Below, piece after piece: positions 45,220 through 59,021 of a stretch of 64,000 nt of DNA. The DNA is from Microcebus murinus. Taxonomy: Eukaryota; Chordata; Mammalia; Primates; Cheirogaleidae. Position 1 is the stretch's first letter. Every line of letters begins with the position of its first letter. The DNA lies in NCBI RefSeq assembly GCF_040939455.1, contig NC_134112.1:64063001-64127000 (forward strand). The letters run 5' to 3'. Under the pieces are notes generated by a model. That model made no database searches. It was not told the origin of the DNA and was given only the letters and a program-made list of their open reading frames with translations. The translations under genes and the position numbers were made by a program.

Positions 45220-45249
45220 TTGCTCACAGCTCCAGAACTGTGAGCAATG
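45218..45249. repeat. Perfect 12-bp hairpin at the insert boundary
   Basis: cattgctcacag (45218-45229), loop ctccagaa, ctgtgagcaatg (45238-45249). The right half is normal LTR sequence. The left half is its inverted copy and abuts the 96-nt arm. Confidence 0.92.
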
Positions 45250-45319
45250 AATTTATGTTGTTTATAAATGACCCCGTCTAAGGCATTTTGTTATAGCAGC
45301 AGGAATAGACTAAGATGGC

Positions 45320-46935
45320 TGGTAGAAAAGGATGACCAGCTGAGCAAGTTGGGAGCAAAATCAGTCTCAAGATCACATCCTGGTTGCTGAGCTTAAGGGT
45401 TTATCCTTTCAACATGCCCTGGTTCCCCCATTCTCCCTGCTGGGTGGCTAGATGGATGGTCCCTCCCACTTGTCAGTTTCACTGAGTCTGGATCTCAGGT
45501 GCACTTTTAACCTCCCATAAATTGGCACAGAATCTCTGAGCTGTAAACACATTGTGAAAGTGCTAAGCACGCACCACCATTGATTACTGCTCTGTATGCA
45601 TTCCTAAGAAAGTCATATATTGTGCCATCAAACTTCTTTAGTCCTGGCTTTCTTCCACTTTTCCTCTTAGTTTTCACTCCCATTCTCCTGAGAGTGGCAA
45701 CAGCTTCCTGAAACACAACCACAAATTACTCTCTGCAATTTCGTCTGATCCCAATCATGATTAAAATTGGGAGACAAAATGCCCAAACCCCATTTGCTGG
45801 CCTCTTTAGAATCTGTTTTTTCCCAGGAACATCTTCCTTTAACAGTAAACACAGGCTGTCTGTTTCAAAGCATCTGATAACTACTGTGCTATATAACACA
45901 AGAAAACGCCCAATACATCCTCATGGAACAGGGTGAAGTTACTTGGTGTAACTCTGTGGTTGTCAGACCTTCACGGTGAGAAACAGGGACTTGGGCCACT
46001 CTAAATCTGCCAGCAGTTTCCAGATCCATCTTAGGAGGGGAGACTGTGCATTGCTTTGGGAAAGTCAGATCAGTAGACCTTTTAGTTATGTAAAAGTGGA
46101 ACCAATATTTGATTGTGACTTGGAGGCAATTGAGAGACAATCTACTCTACATCACAAGCCTGAAGGTTGTCTTCATTGTGAGTAAAGAATATCTTTGCAG
46201 ATAATCATGATAATGACAGGAAGGGTGAACCTGGGGCCGGTGTGATACAGAAACCGATTTTCTCTGTCTCTGGGTCTATGAGTAGCTCTGAACTCCAAAA
46301 AGGGTAAACTGTTCAAAGATTCTGTCGGCAGCAGCTGGTGGTGGGTGGGGTGGAGGAAGTGGAGAGTTAGCAGGCTTTCTGTTCATGGCTATGGCTTAGG
46401 AATTCAGAAGCAATGAGCTGCAATGTCCATTTTAAGTTTTTTTTTTTTTTCTTTGCTATAATTCCTTTCCACTATCCCCAAGCCTTTAACCAAGTTTTGT
46501 AAAACTGGTCTTTGCTGTGATTTAGCAGATTGACAGAAGGGCTTGTGGCCACATCTTTGGGTACTGTTATGGGAAGCTGGCAGACAGGAAGTGCAGGAAG
46601 TGGGGCAGCAGAGCAGGGATGCTGCTGAATAGGTGACAAGCACAGGTGGGCTACACAGTCTTGCTCAAGGATGATCTCAGCAGTACTCAAAGAGGAAAAG
46701 CTCGTCAAAGACTGAGCAGCCTGCGTATGATTGGGGTCTGAGGATGGGCTCTTCTTTGGATAGTAAATGAGATGGTGACCTCTGAAGACTGGAGAACTTA
46801 GGAACATCAGGCTATACTTAGGACTGAAAATTTTTAAATTAAAACTGTCGTGTTTCTTATTCTTGTCATATCCACTGGCTCTATGCTTAGCATCCCCACC
46901 CATCTCCTCTGACTCCTATGGTGTTTCCATGAATC
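45320..46935. other. Unclassified intronic stretch
   Basis: No named repeat. A 71-codon minus-strand frame (45507-45722) begins just after an acceptor-like tgtgtttcag but matches no NRCAM sequence or family known to me. It is not annotated as a gene. Confidence 0.4.
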
Positions 46936-46942
46936 ATTTGAT

Positions 46943-47278
<336 letters not shown>

Positions 47279-47529
47279 TGATGTTTTGAACAAGGAAGAT
47301 CATCTGAAATTTTTGGTGAAGTTTACTTCTGACCCTGTCATTCTTCCCACCATGCATGTAAAAAACAGAGGAAATATTGCCAACTCCCAATCAACGCATA
47401 CCATTATGTCAATAGCATAAATGATTCAAAGTCAAAATAAATATCTAATTGTGAGAAAATAAAACTCTAAAAGTAATTTGGCGGCTTTGTTTAGCATATT
47501 AATAGCTTCCTTTCCTAACTGGAATTATT

Positions 47530-47864
<335 letters not shown>

Positions 47865-47951
47865 TTATTTTTTATTGCCATTTTTTCACTGTTGAGATGT
47901 ACGTATGCTCTGAAAATAACACTACAGCTAGAGCCAATCCAGGCAACTTAC

Positions 47952-48083
47952 TTTCTACTGGGACTCCATTCGTTAACCAGCTAATTCTGGGTTTGGGTTT
48001 GCCATTAGCTCTGCAGATCAGGGTCCCATCCTCTCCTGGTGACAGCACAAGATTTTGAGGTGCCATGATCCAGTATGGAGCCG
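47952..48083 (-). CDS. NRCAM: NRCAM exon: Ig4, first half
   Basis: A 132-nt exon, phase 1-1: A completed, then 43 codons [43 protein letters not shown] (chain residues about 318-361). It holds the first half of the fourth Ig domain, with the proximal cysteine in LICRAN and the core tryptophan in ISWLT. Acceptor aataaag after a long pyrimidine tract, donor gtaagtt. Recalled human has T, N and I at three positions (WITAP, GNPKP, VPIE). Confidence 0.97.
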
Positions 48084-49488
48084 CTTTATTGGAGGAAGAG
48101 GGAAAAAAAAAAGACCAAAAATCTTAATCAAATGTGTATTTTAGCAAAAGAATAGGTTGAACAAGTTTAATAATAAAAATAAGTACTTTGCAAAAAATTT
48201 GTTAGCCTCATTTTTTCAGAAGGAATATATTTATAAGTGATGCTTCAAAGAACACAAAAGAATGTTTAAAGAAACTCATTGACATCTATGTACTATTTGT
48301 AGAACTGTTTGATACAAATGTCATTGTATCATTTTTACATTAAGACTAATCAGACATCAAAGAGGTAACAGATTTATCTAAGGCTGTAGAGCAATTTATA
48401 GGTAAAGATAGAGCTAAGAAACATGAATTTAAATTCTGATCCCTGTTGAATACATGTAATTATAAAACTAGGAAGTGAATTTAAATACTTCATTTTTGAA
48501 GAATTGCAAAGGTAATGGAGAGTGTTCTCATACACCCTTCATTCAGCTTCCTCTAATGTTAACTAAATTATATACTTTGTTAAGACTGCCCTAGTCTTTC
48601 CATTAATGTCTCGTTTCTATCTCAGGACCCTACCCTAGATACCATATTATATTTACTTGTCCTGTCTCTTAGTCTCCTCCAATCTGACAGTTTCTTGGTC
48701 TTTCCTTGTCTTGCATGACCTTGACACTTTTGAAGAATACTGGTTAGTTATTTTGTAGAATGCCATTCAACTTGGGTTTGTCTGATGTTTTATCACAATT
48801 AGCCTGAAGTTTGGGATTTTTTGAGAATACCATAGACGTGATGGACCATCTCAGGGAATATATGAAGGCAACATGATTTATTGTTGGCGAATATCAACAT
48901 TCATCACTTGGATTATCAACACTCAGGTGGCATCTGCAAGGTCTCCCTACTGCAAAGCTACTGTTTTCCTGGATTCCACACTCTGTCCATTAGCAGTGAG
49001 TCACTATGTCCAGATGACACGCAAGAAGAAGCGGAGTAAACTCCATCTCCTTGGGGAAGGAGTATTGAAGAATTTGTGGACATATGTTAAAACTGCCCTA
49101 GTAATTAATTTTTAGGGGGAGAAAAGAAGCACATTGAAGCTATGCATATATTCTGTTGCCTTAAAGTTTCACCCACTAATTTTAACATTCATTGGTGGAT
49201 CTGCCTACAGCAGTTATTGCTGTGGGATTCTAATGATGATTTTCTATTTCTCTCATTCCTTCCACATTTATTAATTGGAATTCTTCTATGAGGAAGATCT
49301 TAAGAAGGAACATTTTTAACCTGATTTAGATGAACTATAAATAGCAATGAGAGGAGATTCAAGGTACCACGAATGTTGATATAAATTTACATTTAACATT
49401 ATTGAAGAACATAATGAAAGACATATTTAATTGAAGTTTCAGGATCTCTCATGAAGGGAAGAGGAATACATTTTAAACAATGATATAC
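48084..49488 (-). other. NRCAM intron (1,405 nt)
   Basis: Most of this intron is one old interspersed repeat (about 48500-49310), listed separately. Confidence 0.6.
48500..49310. repeat. Ancient interspersed repeat (probable LINE-1 3' UTR type)
   Basis: 'cattcagcttcctctaatgt', 'cctgtctcttagtctcctcc', 'tgcatgaccttgacactttt', 'gggtttgtctgatgttttat' and 'ttattaattggaattcttct' occur in an order I recognise from a common mammalian repeat, most likely an L1M-lineage 3' UTR. Assignment and orientation are uncertain. Confidence 0.5.
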
Positions 49489-49673
49489 CTTTAACTGTAA
49501 CAGAAATGGTATGATGGATGGCTCCTAAAGCATTTTTTGCGATACACTGGTAATTTCCAGAGTCTGCTTCTGAAACATGAATGATCTGCAAAGTTTTCTT
49601 AAAGTTCTTATAAAATGTCCGGTTGATGGGTAGTATTCCATCTTCTTTTATCCAGTAAATAACTGGGGTAGGC
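49489..49673 (-). CDS. NRCAM: NRCAM exon: Ig3, second half
   Basis: A 185-nt exon, phase 2 to 1. One base completes L, then 61 codons PTPVIYWIKEDGILPINRTF, YKNFKKTLQIIHVSEADSGN, YQCIAKNALGAIHHTISVTV, K (chain residues about 256-317). It holds the core tryptophan, the DSGNYQC motif with the distal cysteine of the third Ig domain and one N-glycosylation site (NRT). Acceptor cctatcag, donor gtatatc. It has more substitutions from recalled human than neighbouring exons. Confidence 0.97.
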
Positions 49674-50374
49674 CTGATAGGATAAATAAATAGTGATATT
49701 ACAAAAAAAGAAGTCCACCTGTGACTGCTTTTGAGGGTGAATTTTCATGTGGGTTTATAAGAAATCTTTATATAAAGATCACAAGAAATATATAGATATT
49801 TTAATTAGCACCAAAGTTCTATAAATAATGCTCAAAGTTTTACATTTTCATATAATCAGAACTATACTAATTTATGGCAGACCATAAACTTTGCCTTCAA
49901 TGATGCAGTGTGAATGCTAGCATGAGTTGCTTTACAGAACGAGCCTATTTTTCTCTAGAGTTCTGATCAATGGGAATCTTTTGGAAATTTTTACATGAAG
50001 GTACTATGCCAATCAAAAGACATACCATGACATTAATGATACTGAATTACAATTTTTCATCAGTTAGAATTTAAAACATACAGAGAAAGAACTCATATCT
50101 CTGCCCATGAACATTTATATACATTTACATTTCAAATGGAAGAACTTTTGTATTTTATAACAGACCATTTGATGATATAAATCAAGTGATTAGGGGAATA
50201 GCATACTTTCTTTAGTTTCCTTATTAGTAATATTTAAAATTATTATCATACCAATTGATAAAAACAGATTGAACTTATGTGTTACTCAAACCATTTCTCA
50301 CCCAACTATGTTTCTTATTAAGTCATAAAATATGGAGACAAATGAAAAGCCAGAATACAGGCTTGGAGTTAGAA

Positions 50375-50545
50375 GATCTTCACAACTCTAGCTCTCTCTA
50401 AATTTCTCTCTGATCTTGGATCTCTGACCTCTTCAGGCCTTAGTTTCCTTAGTTTCCTTAATGGGGATAAAAATGCTTGACTTGATCTAATGACTTTAGA
50501 AGGTTTTCATGAGGGTAAAATAAAAATCTATTCAACATGAACATG
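50375..50545 (+). repeat. MIR-like fossil
   Basis: 'tctctgatcttggatctctg', 'cttcaggccttagtttcctt', 'aatggggataaaaatgcttg' and 'tagaaggttttcatgagggt' follow the MIR consensus loosely. Confidence 0.55.
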
Positions 50546-51349
50546 TCCTAAGCACTGAATTATGTGTTGGAGGATAATAATGAAAAAGTATGGTGCAGGC
50601 CCTCAGGAAGATCACAGCATTTGTCAATAGAAATGCAAGGGGGATTCATTGATTGTAAATTGGTTTCGGTCTGGTTGAGTAAAAATAACTAAGAATATAT
50701 ATCTGATGAAACAGATTCTAAAAGTAAAACAGGCTATAAATATAAAAAGAAGTGGAAGATGTGGAATCATTTTGAAAAACGAAAATATTATACGCCTGTG
50801 GAAGCTAATAACATAGTTTGATGTTTCCTTATAGTTAGACTAATCTGCATCTCATATGATCTGCAGGTGAGAAGGGAATGGAGACAGAAGCACAATTATC
50901 ATAGTTTGTACCTCACAAAGCCATGAATGGTTTTGGGGGCCTCCTACTCTACTGCACAGTTGTTAAGAATTAGAAATATTTTGAGTCTATGACTGGTTGT
51001 TGGTTTGTAAATGATAGAGTCTCACTGTTGGTTTTATAACATTTCAAAGTTTTGAAAATTTCTTTTGGAGTTTTGTGAAATTTCCAAACACCAACCATAT
51101 TTTAGTTTTTTACACAATATATCATTTGTGGGAGAAGAAGTCCCTAAATTGTGAGAATGGGTACTTCTGCTCCCAAAAGGTGAGAGGTTGGCTGATTAAA
51201 CTGCTTTCTTATACGATGATGATGAAAACTGGAAGTTTTTAAAAATTTTAATTCTGGTGGAAAAGATGGATTTTTAACATGTCTTTAAAAGGGGGTTTTG
51301 CTAGTTTTCAGTTGCTCAAAGAACTGAGTAATGCATGAAAGTGTGATTT

Positions 51350-52010
51350 CCTGCCTTGGCCAGCAGAGGCCTCCATGTGCCTCCTGAAGGAAAGTTATTC
51401 CTGGATTCAGGAAGGAATGTGAGACCAGTGAGTTACTAGGTCAAGGGCAGCTGGGATCACAACACAACAAGGCAGCGTGTTTCTGAGATCTCTTTCCAGA
51501 TTTCAGCAGATGTGCCCATACCAATGGTACTTGCTCTGTGCCGGGCCCAAGATAGGGACTATATAGAAACTTGCCTATAATGTGGACCTAACATAACAGT
51601 TGCTCTTGAATCTGGGAGAGCCCTTCCTGCAACTCCTGTCAGAATCACATCAGTTCTGGGATGGTTTGAGTTTTGAGGTGTGCATGGACGAGATAGTTCA
51701 AAGAATCTGGGCTTGGCCTTGTGCCTGCCAATAGGAAGTGGTGGAAGGGACATCCTGCTGGTCCTGAGGCTAAGAGTGTGCGATAAGACTGCTGGGGGGA
51801 TGTGAGAAACTCATGGCCAACAGCTCAGATGCCCCAGCAAACATCCAGCAGCCCCTGAGAGTCCTGAACTGCCCGCTGAGCCCCCTAGCAGATGTACAAG
51901 CATGCTTAACTGAGATTAGCCGAACCTAGCTGGTCAGAGCACTACTGCCCTGCAGACCTCGGGACAAGGGATCAATAACAAATAGCAACTATTTTAAGCT
52001 AGTAATTTCT
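51350..52010 (+). repeat. MLT1-type LTR (probable)
   Basis: A GC-richer block ending with 'gagattagccgaacctagct', 'ctgccctgcagacctcggga' and 'aacaaatagcaactatttta' resembles the 3' half of MLT1 LTRs (MaLR). No internal genes accompany it. Confidence 0.5.
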
Positions 52011-52287
52011 TAGCTGGTTTCTTACCAATTAGTAAAATGATACATCCTAATTATAGTCACAGCAATCATAAGGTGATTATTTCAATATGAACTCTATCTC
52101 ATGAACAAAAGAGTTTAACAGTAGTATGAGATTCACAAAATATACTTTGGAAATAATTACTAAATTTTTCTTAATGCTTGATGGAATTAATATAAGACAG
52201 TTACTCTTCCTATGATATTAATGCCTCTCTACAAACCTGCTATACTTTTATAAGAAATGCACATCAGGGCAGAAAGTGTTAACTCAC

Positions 52288-52399
52288 AGTCCTTCTGCAA
52301 TGCACTCTAGTGAAAGCACATTTCCTCTTAATTCTTCTTTGTTACTTGCATTGCCTTCTGGAGTTAAAAACGTTGGTGGCCTCTCTCTACTTGACTTAG
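52288..52399 (-). CDS. NRCAM: NRCAM exon: Ig3, first half
   Basis: A 112-nt exon, phase 1 to 2: A completed, then 36 codons KSSRERPPTFLTPEGNASNK, EELRGNVLSLECIAEG (chain residues about 219-255). It holds the first half of the third Ig domain, with the proximal cysteine in LECIAE and an N-glycosylation site (NAS). Acceptor tttgcag, donor gtgagtt. It joins in frame to either the 57-nt cassette or the Ig2 exon. Confidence 0.97.
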
Positions 52400-53822
52400 C
52401 TGCAAATAAGAAAATCAGTATGCATTAAAACTTATAAATATGTATTTCTGGAAACACAGTCCGCTGTCAAAAAAGCTGCCTGAAATCCTAATCCCTTTTC
52501 AAAACTATTTAACATTAATTATGAAATTTGTTAAACTCTACATACACACTCTCCTAGCTAGCCATCACTCACTCAGTTACCCAGGAATAGAAACGATTTT
52601 GGTTGCATAAGCACTAATAATAAGGACTGTTTTTCCTTTTGTGTATTTTCTTAATTTGGGTTAGGTTTTTATAAATTTTCTGTGGGATATTATATCTTTA
52701 AAATGTTGACATAGAGAAGAAAATCATGTTATCAACTACATTTTCTTTAATGTTAGTGTTCAGGTCAAAGCAAAAATTAACTATCTTCTGAAAGATGTTA
52801 GGATTTTCAGAAAGATATGATTATGGAAGGGATATTTTGGTTTATACTGGGGACATTATAGCCAAATCCACTGATTAATCATATTAAGATCTCCAAACTG
52901 CAAGTTTTATGGAAAACAAAACTGGAGAGTTATTGACAGAGGCAATTGTATGCCATAAATTAAGAATAATGGTGGAGTTAAAGAAATTGAATCAGTTTCC
53001 TCAATGAAAAAATAAAGAGGGTCTAAGTCAGAGATCTTAAGGATATTTATACAGGCCACCTTCCTATTTATGGAGACTTTTCCAAAATGAAGTCTTATCT
53101 TCTGAAGGCTTCTCAGAAAAACTTAAAGTGGAAATTACACCATCTTAGTAGGGTTTAAAGGAATGAGTTCTGGACACCTTATCCAGAATCCATTATTTTC
53201 ACTGATAGACTCTATATTTGAGAACTATATTTCCCTTAAGGAACTCAAATTCATTTCTGTTTAAAGGAATGAAGTTAAATGCTCTATTTTTAAAAAGATT
53301 ACTTCCATTAAAGACAGTGACTTGATTTTAAACAAAACTAAGAGAAGAACTATCGCTAATTATACTGATAATATCAAGTAAAAACAGAGAGGAAATGTAA
53401 TGATTTACTATGAAATCCACTTAATGTTACTTACTAAAGGCTTTGATGAGTCAGTATTCTAGCAGGTTAAGAGGTTCAACTCTAACTTAGTTCACAAGAA
53501 AAGTTTATGAACAGGACAAAAAGTAGAAAATAGAATTCTGAACATACATGAAAGATTTTTTTCCAAATCATGTGAAATGGTCCTTTACATGAACACAGTT
53601 ATAACAAGTTTCATTGTCATACATACATCATGGAAAATGTTCTAGTGACATGCTTGAAAGTTTATAGCTAAAGTTCGTAAGAGACATACATTTATACTAG
53701 TGGTATTAAACACGTAACTAGAAATTTCATAAAGAATAAGGTTAAATAGCCATGGAGGTGAAGTTAGTGGACTAAATTCTACAATGAAGGAGAGAATATC
53801 AGTCACAATCACCATAACTCAC
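52400..53822 (-). other. NRCAM intron (1,423 nt)
   Basis: AT-rich, no repeat I can name. A GCATG motif (catgc on plus, 53649-53653) lies about 170 nt downstream of the cassette donor. Confidence 0.55.
53649..53653 (-). promoter_or_regulatory. GCATG (RBFOX core) downstream of the 57-nt cassette
   Basis: The transcript reads AGCAUG about 170 nt into the intron after the cassette donor. Downstream GCAUG can promote inclusion, but a 5-mer at this distance is weak evidence. Confidence 0.3.
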
Positions 53823-53879
53823 CACTATAAAACTCAGTGTCACTCAAATTAGCAGCTATAGTGTCATTCAATTCATCCA
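53823..53879 (-). CDS. NRCAM: NRCAM 57-nt cassette exon (linker Ig2-Ig3)
   Basis: A 57-nt exon, phase 1-1, acceptor atttcag and donor gtgagtt. It encodes V-DELNDTIAANLSDTEFYS (19 residues, chain about 200-218) plus the first base of A. It is the known 19-residue alternative segment between Ig2 and Ig3 of NrCAM. It adds two N-glycosylation sites (NDT, NLS) to the hinge that governs the Ig1-4 horseshoe. Recalled human ends FYG where this ends FYS. It is too short to stand out as an open frame. Confidence 0.95.
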
Positions 53880-54387
53880 CTGAAATAAACAGAATATTAT
53901 GAAGAGGGCACAAAAGTAGTGGGGGAGGGTCAAAAAGTATTGGGTAACAAAAGCAAATGTATACAGCTATGCTGGTCAAGTGCTGTCCCTACCAAGTAAA
54001 AACACTACTTTACATTGTACATGACTAACTCCTTAATTCATTAAGCCACCCCCAACCAGTAATATGCGAGCATATAAATTAAGCTGCAAGACTGCCAATA
54101 AAAGGTATTGTGGGGCATAAAGCACACATAAATGCTCAGAACACCAAGTGATTCAGAAGCTTCTCATGGAACCAATAATGGCAATAATAGCAAAAAACTT
54201 AAAGTACGGTACTTAGGCTATGCACACTCTTTATAAGACATATACCAACACTTTAGTGATAATTCACAGCTAGTTTCCTGATCAATGGACCTGTTTACTT
54301 CAAAGTCAGTAGTATTTAATAGTTAATATATTTTGTACATATTTGCAAATATCATTGAAAGAGAGATTCAGGAAGCTGAACTCTTAC
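53880..54387 (-). other. NRCAM intron (508 nt)
   Basis: AT-rich, nothing recognised besides splice signals. Confidence 0.7.
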
Positions 54388-54558
54388 CTGAAATCACTTT
54401 TACAGAAATTGGTTGCTTCTGCTGTATGGTTTGAGTATGATTAAATCTGGCATAGCAGATATAGTCTTCCCGGGTGTCCTCTGGGAGGACGTTGGAAAAA
54501 TAAAGGTCCCCATTCAGACCTTGAGAAACCCTCTCACTCTGTGGAAGTCTTTGAAAGG
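54388..54558 (-). CDS. NRCAM: NRCAM exon: Ig2, second half
   Basis: A 171-nt exon, phase 1-1: S completed, then 56 codons FQRLPQSERVSQGLNGDLYF, SNVLPEDTREDYICYARFNH, TQTIQQKQPISVKVIS (chain residues about 142-199). It holds the second half of the second Ig domain, with the distal cysteine in YICYAR and an N-glycosylation site (NHT). Acceptor tctctag, donor gtaagag. It is identical to recalled human. Confidence 0.97.
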
Positions 54559-55189
54559 CTAGAGAAAGGCAGAGAGATATACAGATCATTCCATCGTTAA
54601 GTGGCCACTCTCCAAATTAACAAGATAAATGTGTCTACTGATGCTTTTCTGAACTTCATTTGAATATAATTTTTTTTCTCTATAAAGCTCTTTGGGTAAA
54701 AGCAAATAACTGTAAAAAATATATATGACACACTAAAACCCTACCTGAACCTACCCAACCTTAATTTCTCTGGGGTGGGAACAGAGGTGAGATTAGAGTC
54801 ACACAGTGAAGTGTTTTATTAAGCAAGTGTAAACAAACAAATGTTTTACAAAAAGGTTGTGCGACTTTTTCTAATATCAAAATTAGTCCCTAACTGTTAA
54901 ACACAAATACACATGTATTTTAGAAAATGCATTAAGGAAGATTGTAAGGATGGTAATGTGGGTTGCACCTACACACCACCAATGGTCAGAAAGCAAATAC
55001 TTAGGTGAGCACCTAACGCTAAGCTAGGCCCATGCATACCAGAGTCTCAGGCCCACCTGAGCTCATGACCCAACTGAAAAATTGGGCAGGGAGTGGGCCA
55101 TTAACAATAGAGTGCAATGATGACACTATTTAATGCTGTGACCTGCCCCAAAGAAGCCCCCCAGGCCCAGTCTCCCTCACCTTCTCTAC

Positions 55190-55390
55190 TTTTTCTTTTC
55201 TGAAGTACTCATCACCTCTGACACATAACATATTTTACTCATCATACATATGATGTATTGCCTGTCTCCCCGCCACTAGAATTTAAATTCCAGAAGCGTG
55301 ACACTTTCACCTGCTTTGTCCACTGTTGTAGCACTGGAACTGTGCCTGGCCCTTCACAGGGGCTCCTTTAAATTCTCACTGAAGGACTAA
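55190..55390 (+). repeat. L2 3'-end fossil
   Basis: 'gcctgtctccccgccactag', 'cctgctttgtccactgttgt' and 'ggaactgtgcctggcccttc' follow the LINE-2 tail. Confidence 0.7.
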
Positions 55391-55489
55391 ATGAATAACC
55401 ACCAGGACTCTGACTTTCCAGTGTTAAGCATGATCATTTATATCCCCTCGGGTTCAGTTAAGGAACTATCTGACCTTAGGCATGGAAGA

Positions 55490-55725
55490 AAGATTTTCTT
55501 TTTCTTTTATTGACACATAATAGATTTTACAAATTTCTGGGGTACAATGTGATGTTTTGATACATCTATACATTGTGTAATGATCAAATTATGATAATTA
55601 GCATATCCATCACCTTAGACATTTATCATTTTTTTGTTATGAGAACATTCAAAAGCTATTTGATATATGCAATGCATTATTGTTAGCGATAGCCACACTA
55701 CTGTGCAATGGAGTACCAGGACTTA
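55490..55725 (-). repeat. LINE-1 3'-end, minus orientation
   Basis: 'ttattgacacataatagatt', 'ggggtacaatgtgatgtttt', 'gatacatctatacattgtgt', 'aattagcatatccatcacct' and 'tgttagcgatagccacacta' are the complement of a familiar L1M 3' end. It is the only clear L1 piece in gene sense. Confidence 0.85.
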
Positions 55726-56879
55726 TCTGGAGGGAAGAGAGTGGATGAAGGATGCCGGGAGGTGGATGCACTGATATGTATGTGAATTTACACTTGGCCG
55801 GCTAAACTGCATCCTACAGCTCCTGATTCAGTTCACAGAGCCTTGACTGTGAGAGAACTGGGAACACTGTACATCCCCATGGCCTAGGGCAGGTGTCATG
55901 CCGCCTGGCAGGATTTCTCCATTTGAGTCAGGCGACTGTGCTCCTCTTGTGGCAGGTGCTTGGTCTAACATTTCACAAAATGCAAAGTTGTGGCTAAAAG
56001 CCTGCAGCTCCCTCAGGCAGGGAAAGGCAGAGAAATGTGGAGCCAGAGTTTGAAAGAAAACTGGTTAATCATGTTAACCAAATTATTGGTCAAGATGGGG
56101 GTTGGTTGCAAATTCGTGGTTTTAAGCCATTAGTCCCCAGGGAATGGATTATTTTAAAAATAGCTCAGAAAAAATAATGTATATTTATCTAATGGATACA
56201 AAGAGTTGAAGACAGACAGACATCTGTTGTCTTCTGTTTCTCCTGCCGTATTTTATCGATGACAGGTGTTGGTAGATCAAATGTAAGACAATGGAACTAC
56301 ACGAGGAGAGTGGCATTTTGCCATTTGAGTTCCTTTGCATTACATTTGAAAAATAATGTATGCGTATACAAATAACTTCATAATGTCATCTTGCAAGAAG
56401 AATGTTATAATGGATCGAAATCTCCCTCATATTCCAGATGCAAGTCCATTTGAAAGGTGAGATGCTTTACCAACAGTGTAAAACGTACATAAATGACATA
56501 ACCAGCTGTGCAATGTGGGAAAAATATTAGAACGTATTCAGATGATTCTGAGACTTTACACATGATATGTCTCTTTATTAAGCAACAAAGGTCATCATTT
56601 CTGAATAAAAACCAAGGACCAAATACTGGGCCTTATTTTGGCAGTGACATTTGTTATTCTTGAAGCCATACAATCACTCATTTACACTTGGCTTATTCTT
56701 ATTCTTGCAAAATTTGTAAAAGCTGTTAAATAATAATAGGAAAAATCCATTTGTACATTTATTTATCTACATATTTGTTTTTCATTTCTTTGTGAAGTAA
56801 CCTCATATGTTATAGGAAATAGACTATATTTCCTATAAATATTTGTAATTCATTCCTACCACTCCACCTAAAAGACTTA

Positions 56880-58750
<1,871 letters not shown>

Positions 58751-58898
58751 ATGTGACATGTTATTTATTTCAATGAGTAGCTATGTTCCTGAGCATCTCT
58801 AAAACATAAACATTTTGTGAACCACAAGAGGTAATAATTTATCATGACAGTAAACAATCATAAGATTCTTGGAGAAAGTTCGTATTGTCAAAACTTAC

Positions 58899-59021
58899 AA
58901 TTATCCATCCAAAATATTATAGGTGGTGGTAGTCCAACTGGGGGTCTGCAGGGAAGTACTAAAGATTGACCACTTCGAAGTATTATTGGTTCAAGTTTTT
59001 CTTTGGTCCACAATGGTGACC
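58899..59021 (-). CDS. NRCAM: NRCAM exon: Ig2, first half
   Basis: A 123-nt exon, phase 1-1: R completed, then 40 codons SPLWTKEKLEPIILRSGQSL, VLPCRPPVGLPPPIIFWMDN (chain residues about 101-142). It holds the first half of the second Ig domain, with the proximal cysteine in VLPCRP and the core tryptophan in FWMDN. Acceptor ttaatag, donor gtaagtt. Recalled human differs at TLQ and PIG. Confidence 0.97.

Larger units (their letters stand above)
44853..45317 (+). repeat. MaLR/MLT-type solo LTR, interrupted
   Basis: LTR motifs appear in order: 'ctatggtctgaatgtttgtg', 'actcatatgttgaaacctaa', 'gaggtggggcctttgggagg', 'ccctcaccagacaacacatc', 'ctggcaccttgatcttggac'. Then comes a foreign insert (about 45115-45229), after which the LTR resumes with 'ctccagaactgtgagcaatg' and 'ggcattttgttatagcagca' to 'gaatagactaaga'. 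No viral genes are attached. Confidence 0.8.
49674..52287 (-). other. NRCAM intron within Ig3 (2,614 nt)
   Basis: It holds a MIR-like fossil (about 50375-50545) and an MLT1-type LTR (about 51350-52010). The remainder is AT-rich and unclassified. Confidence 0.6.
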
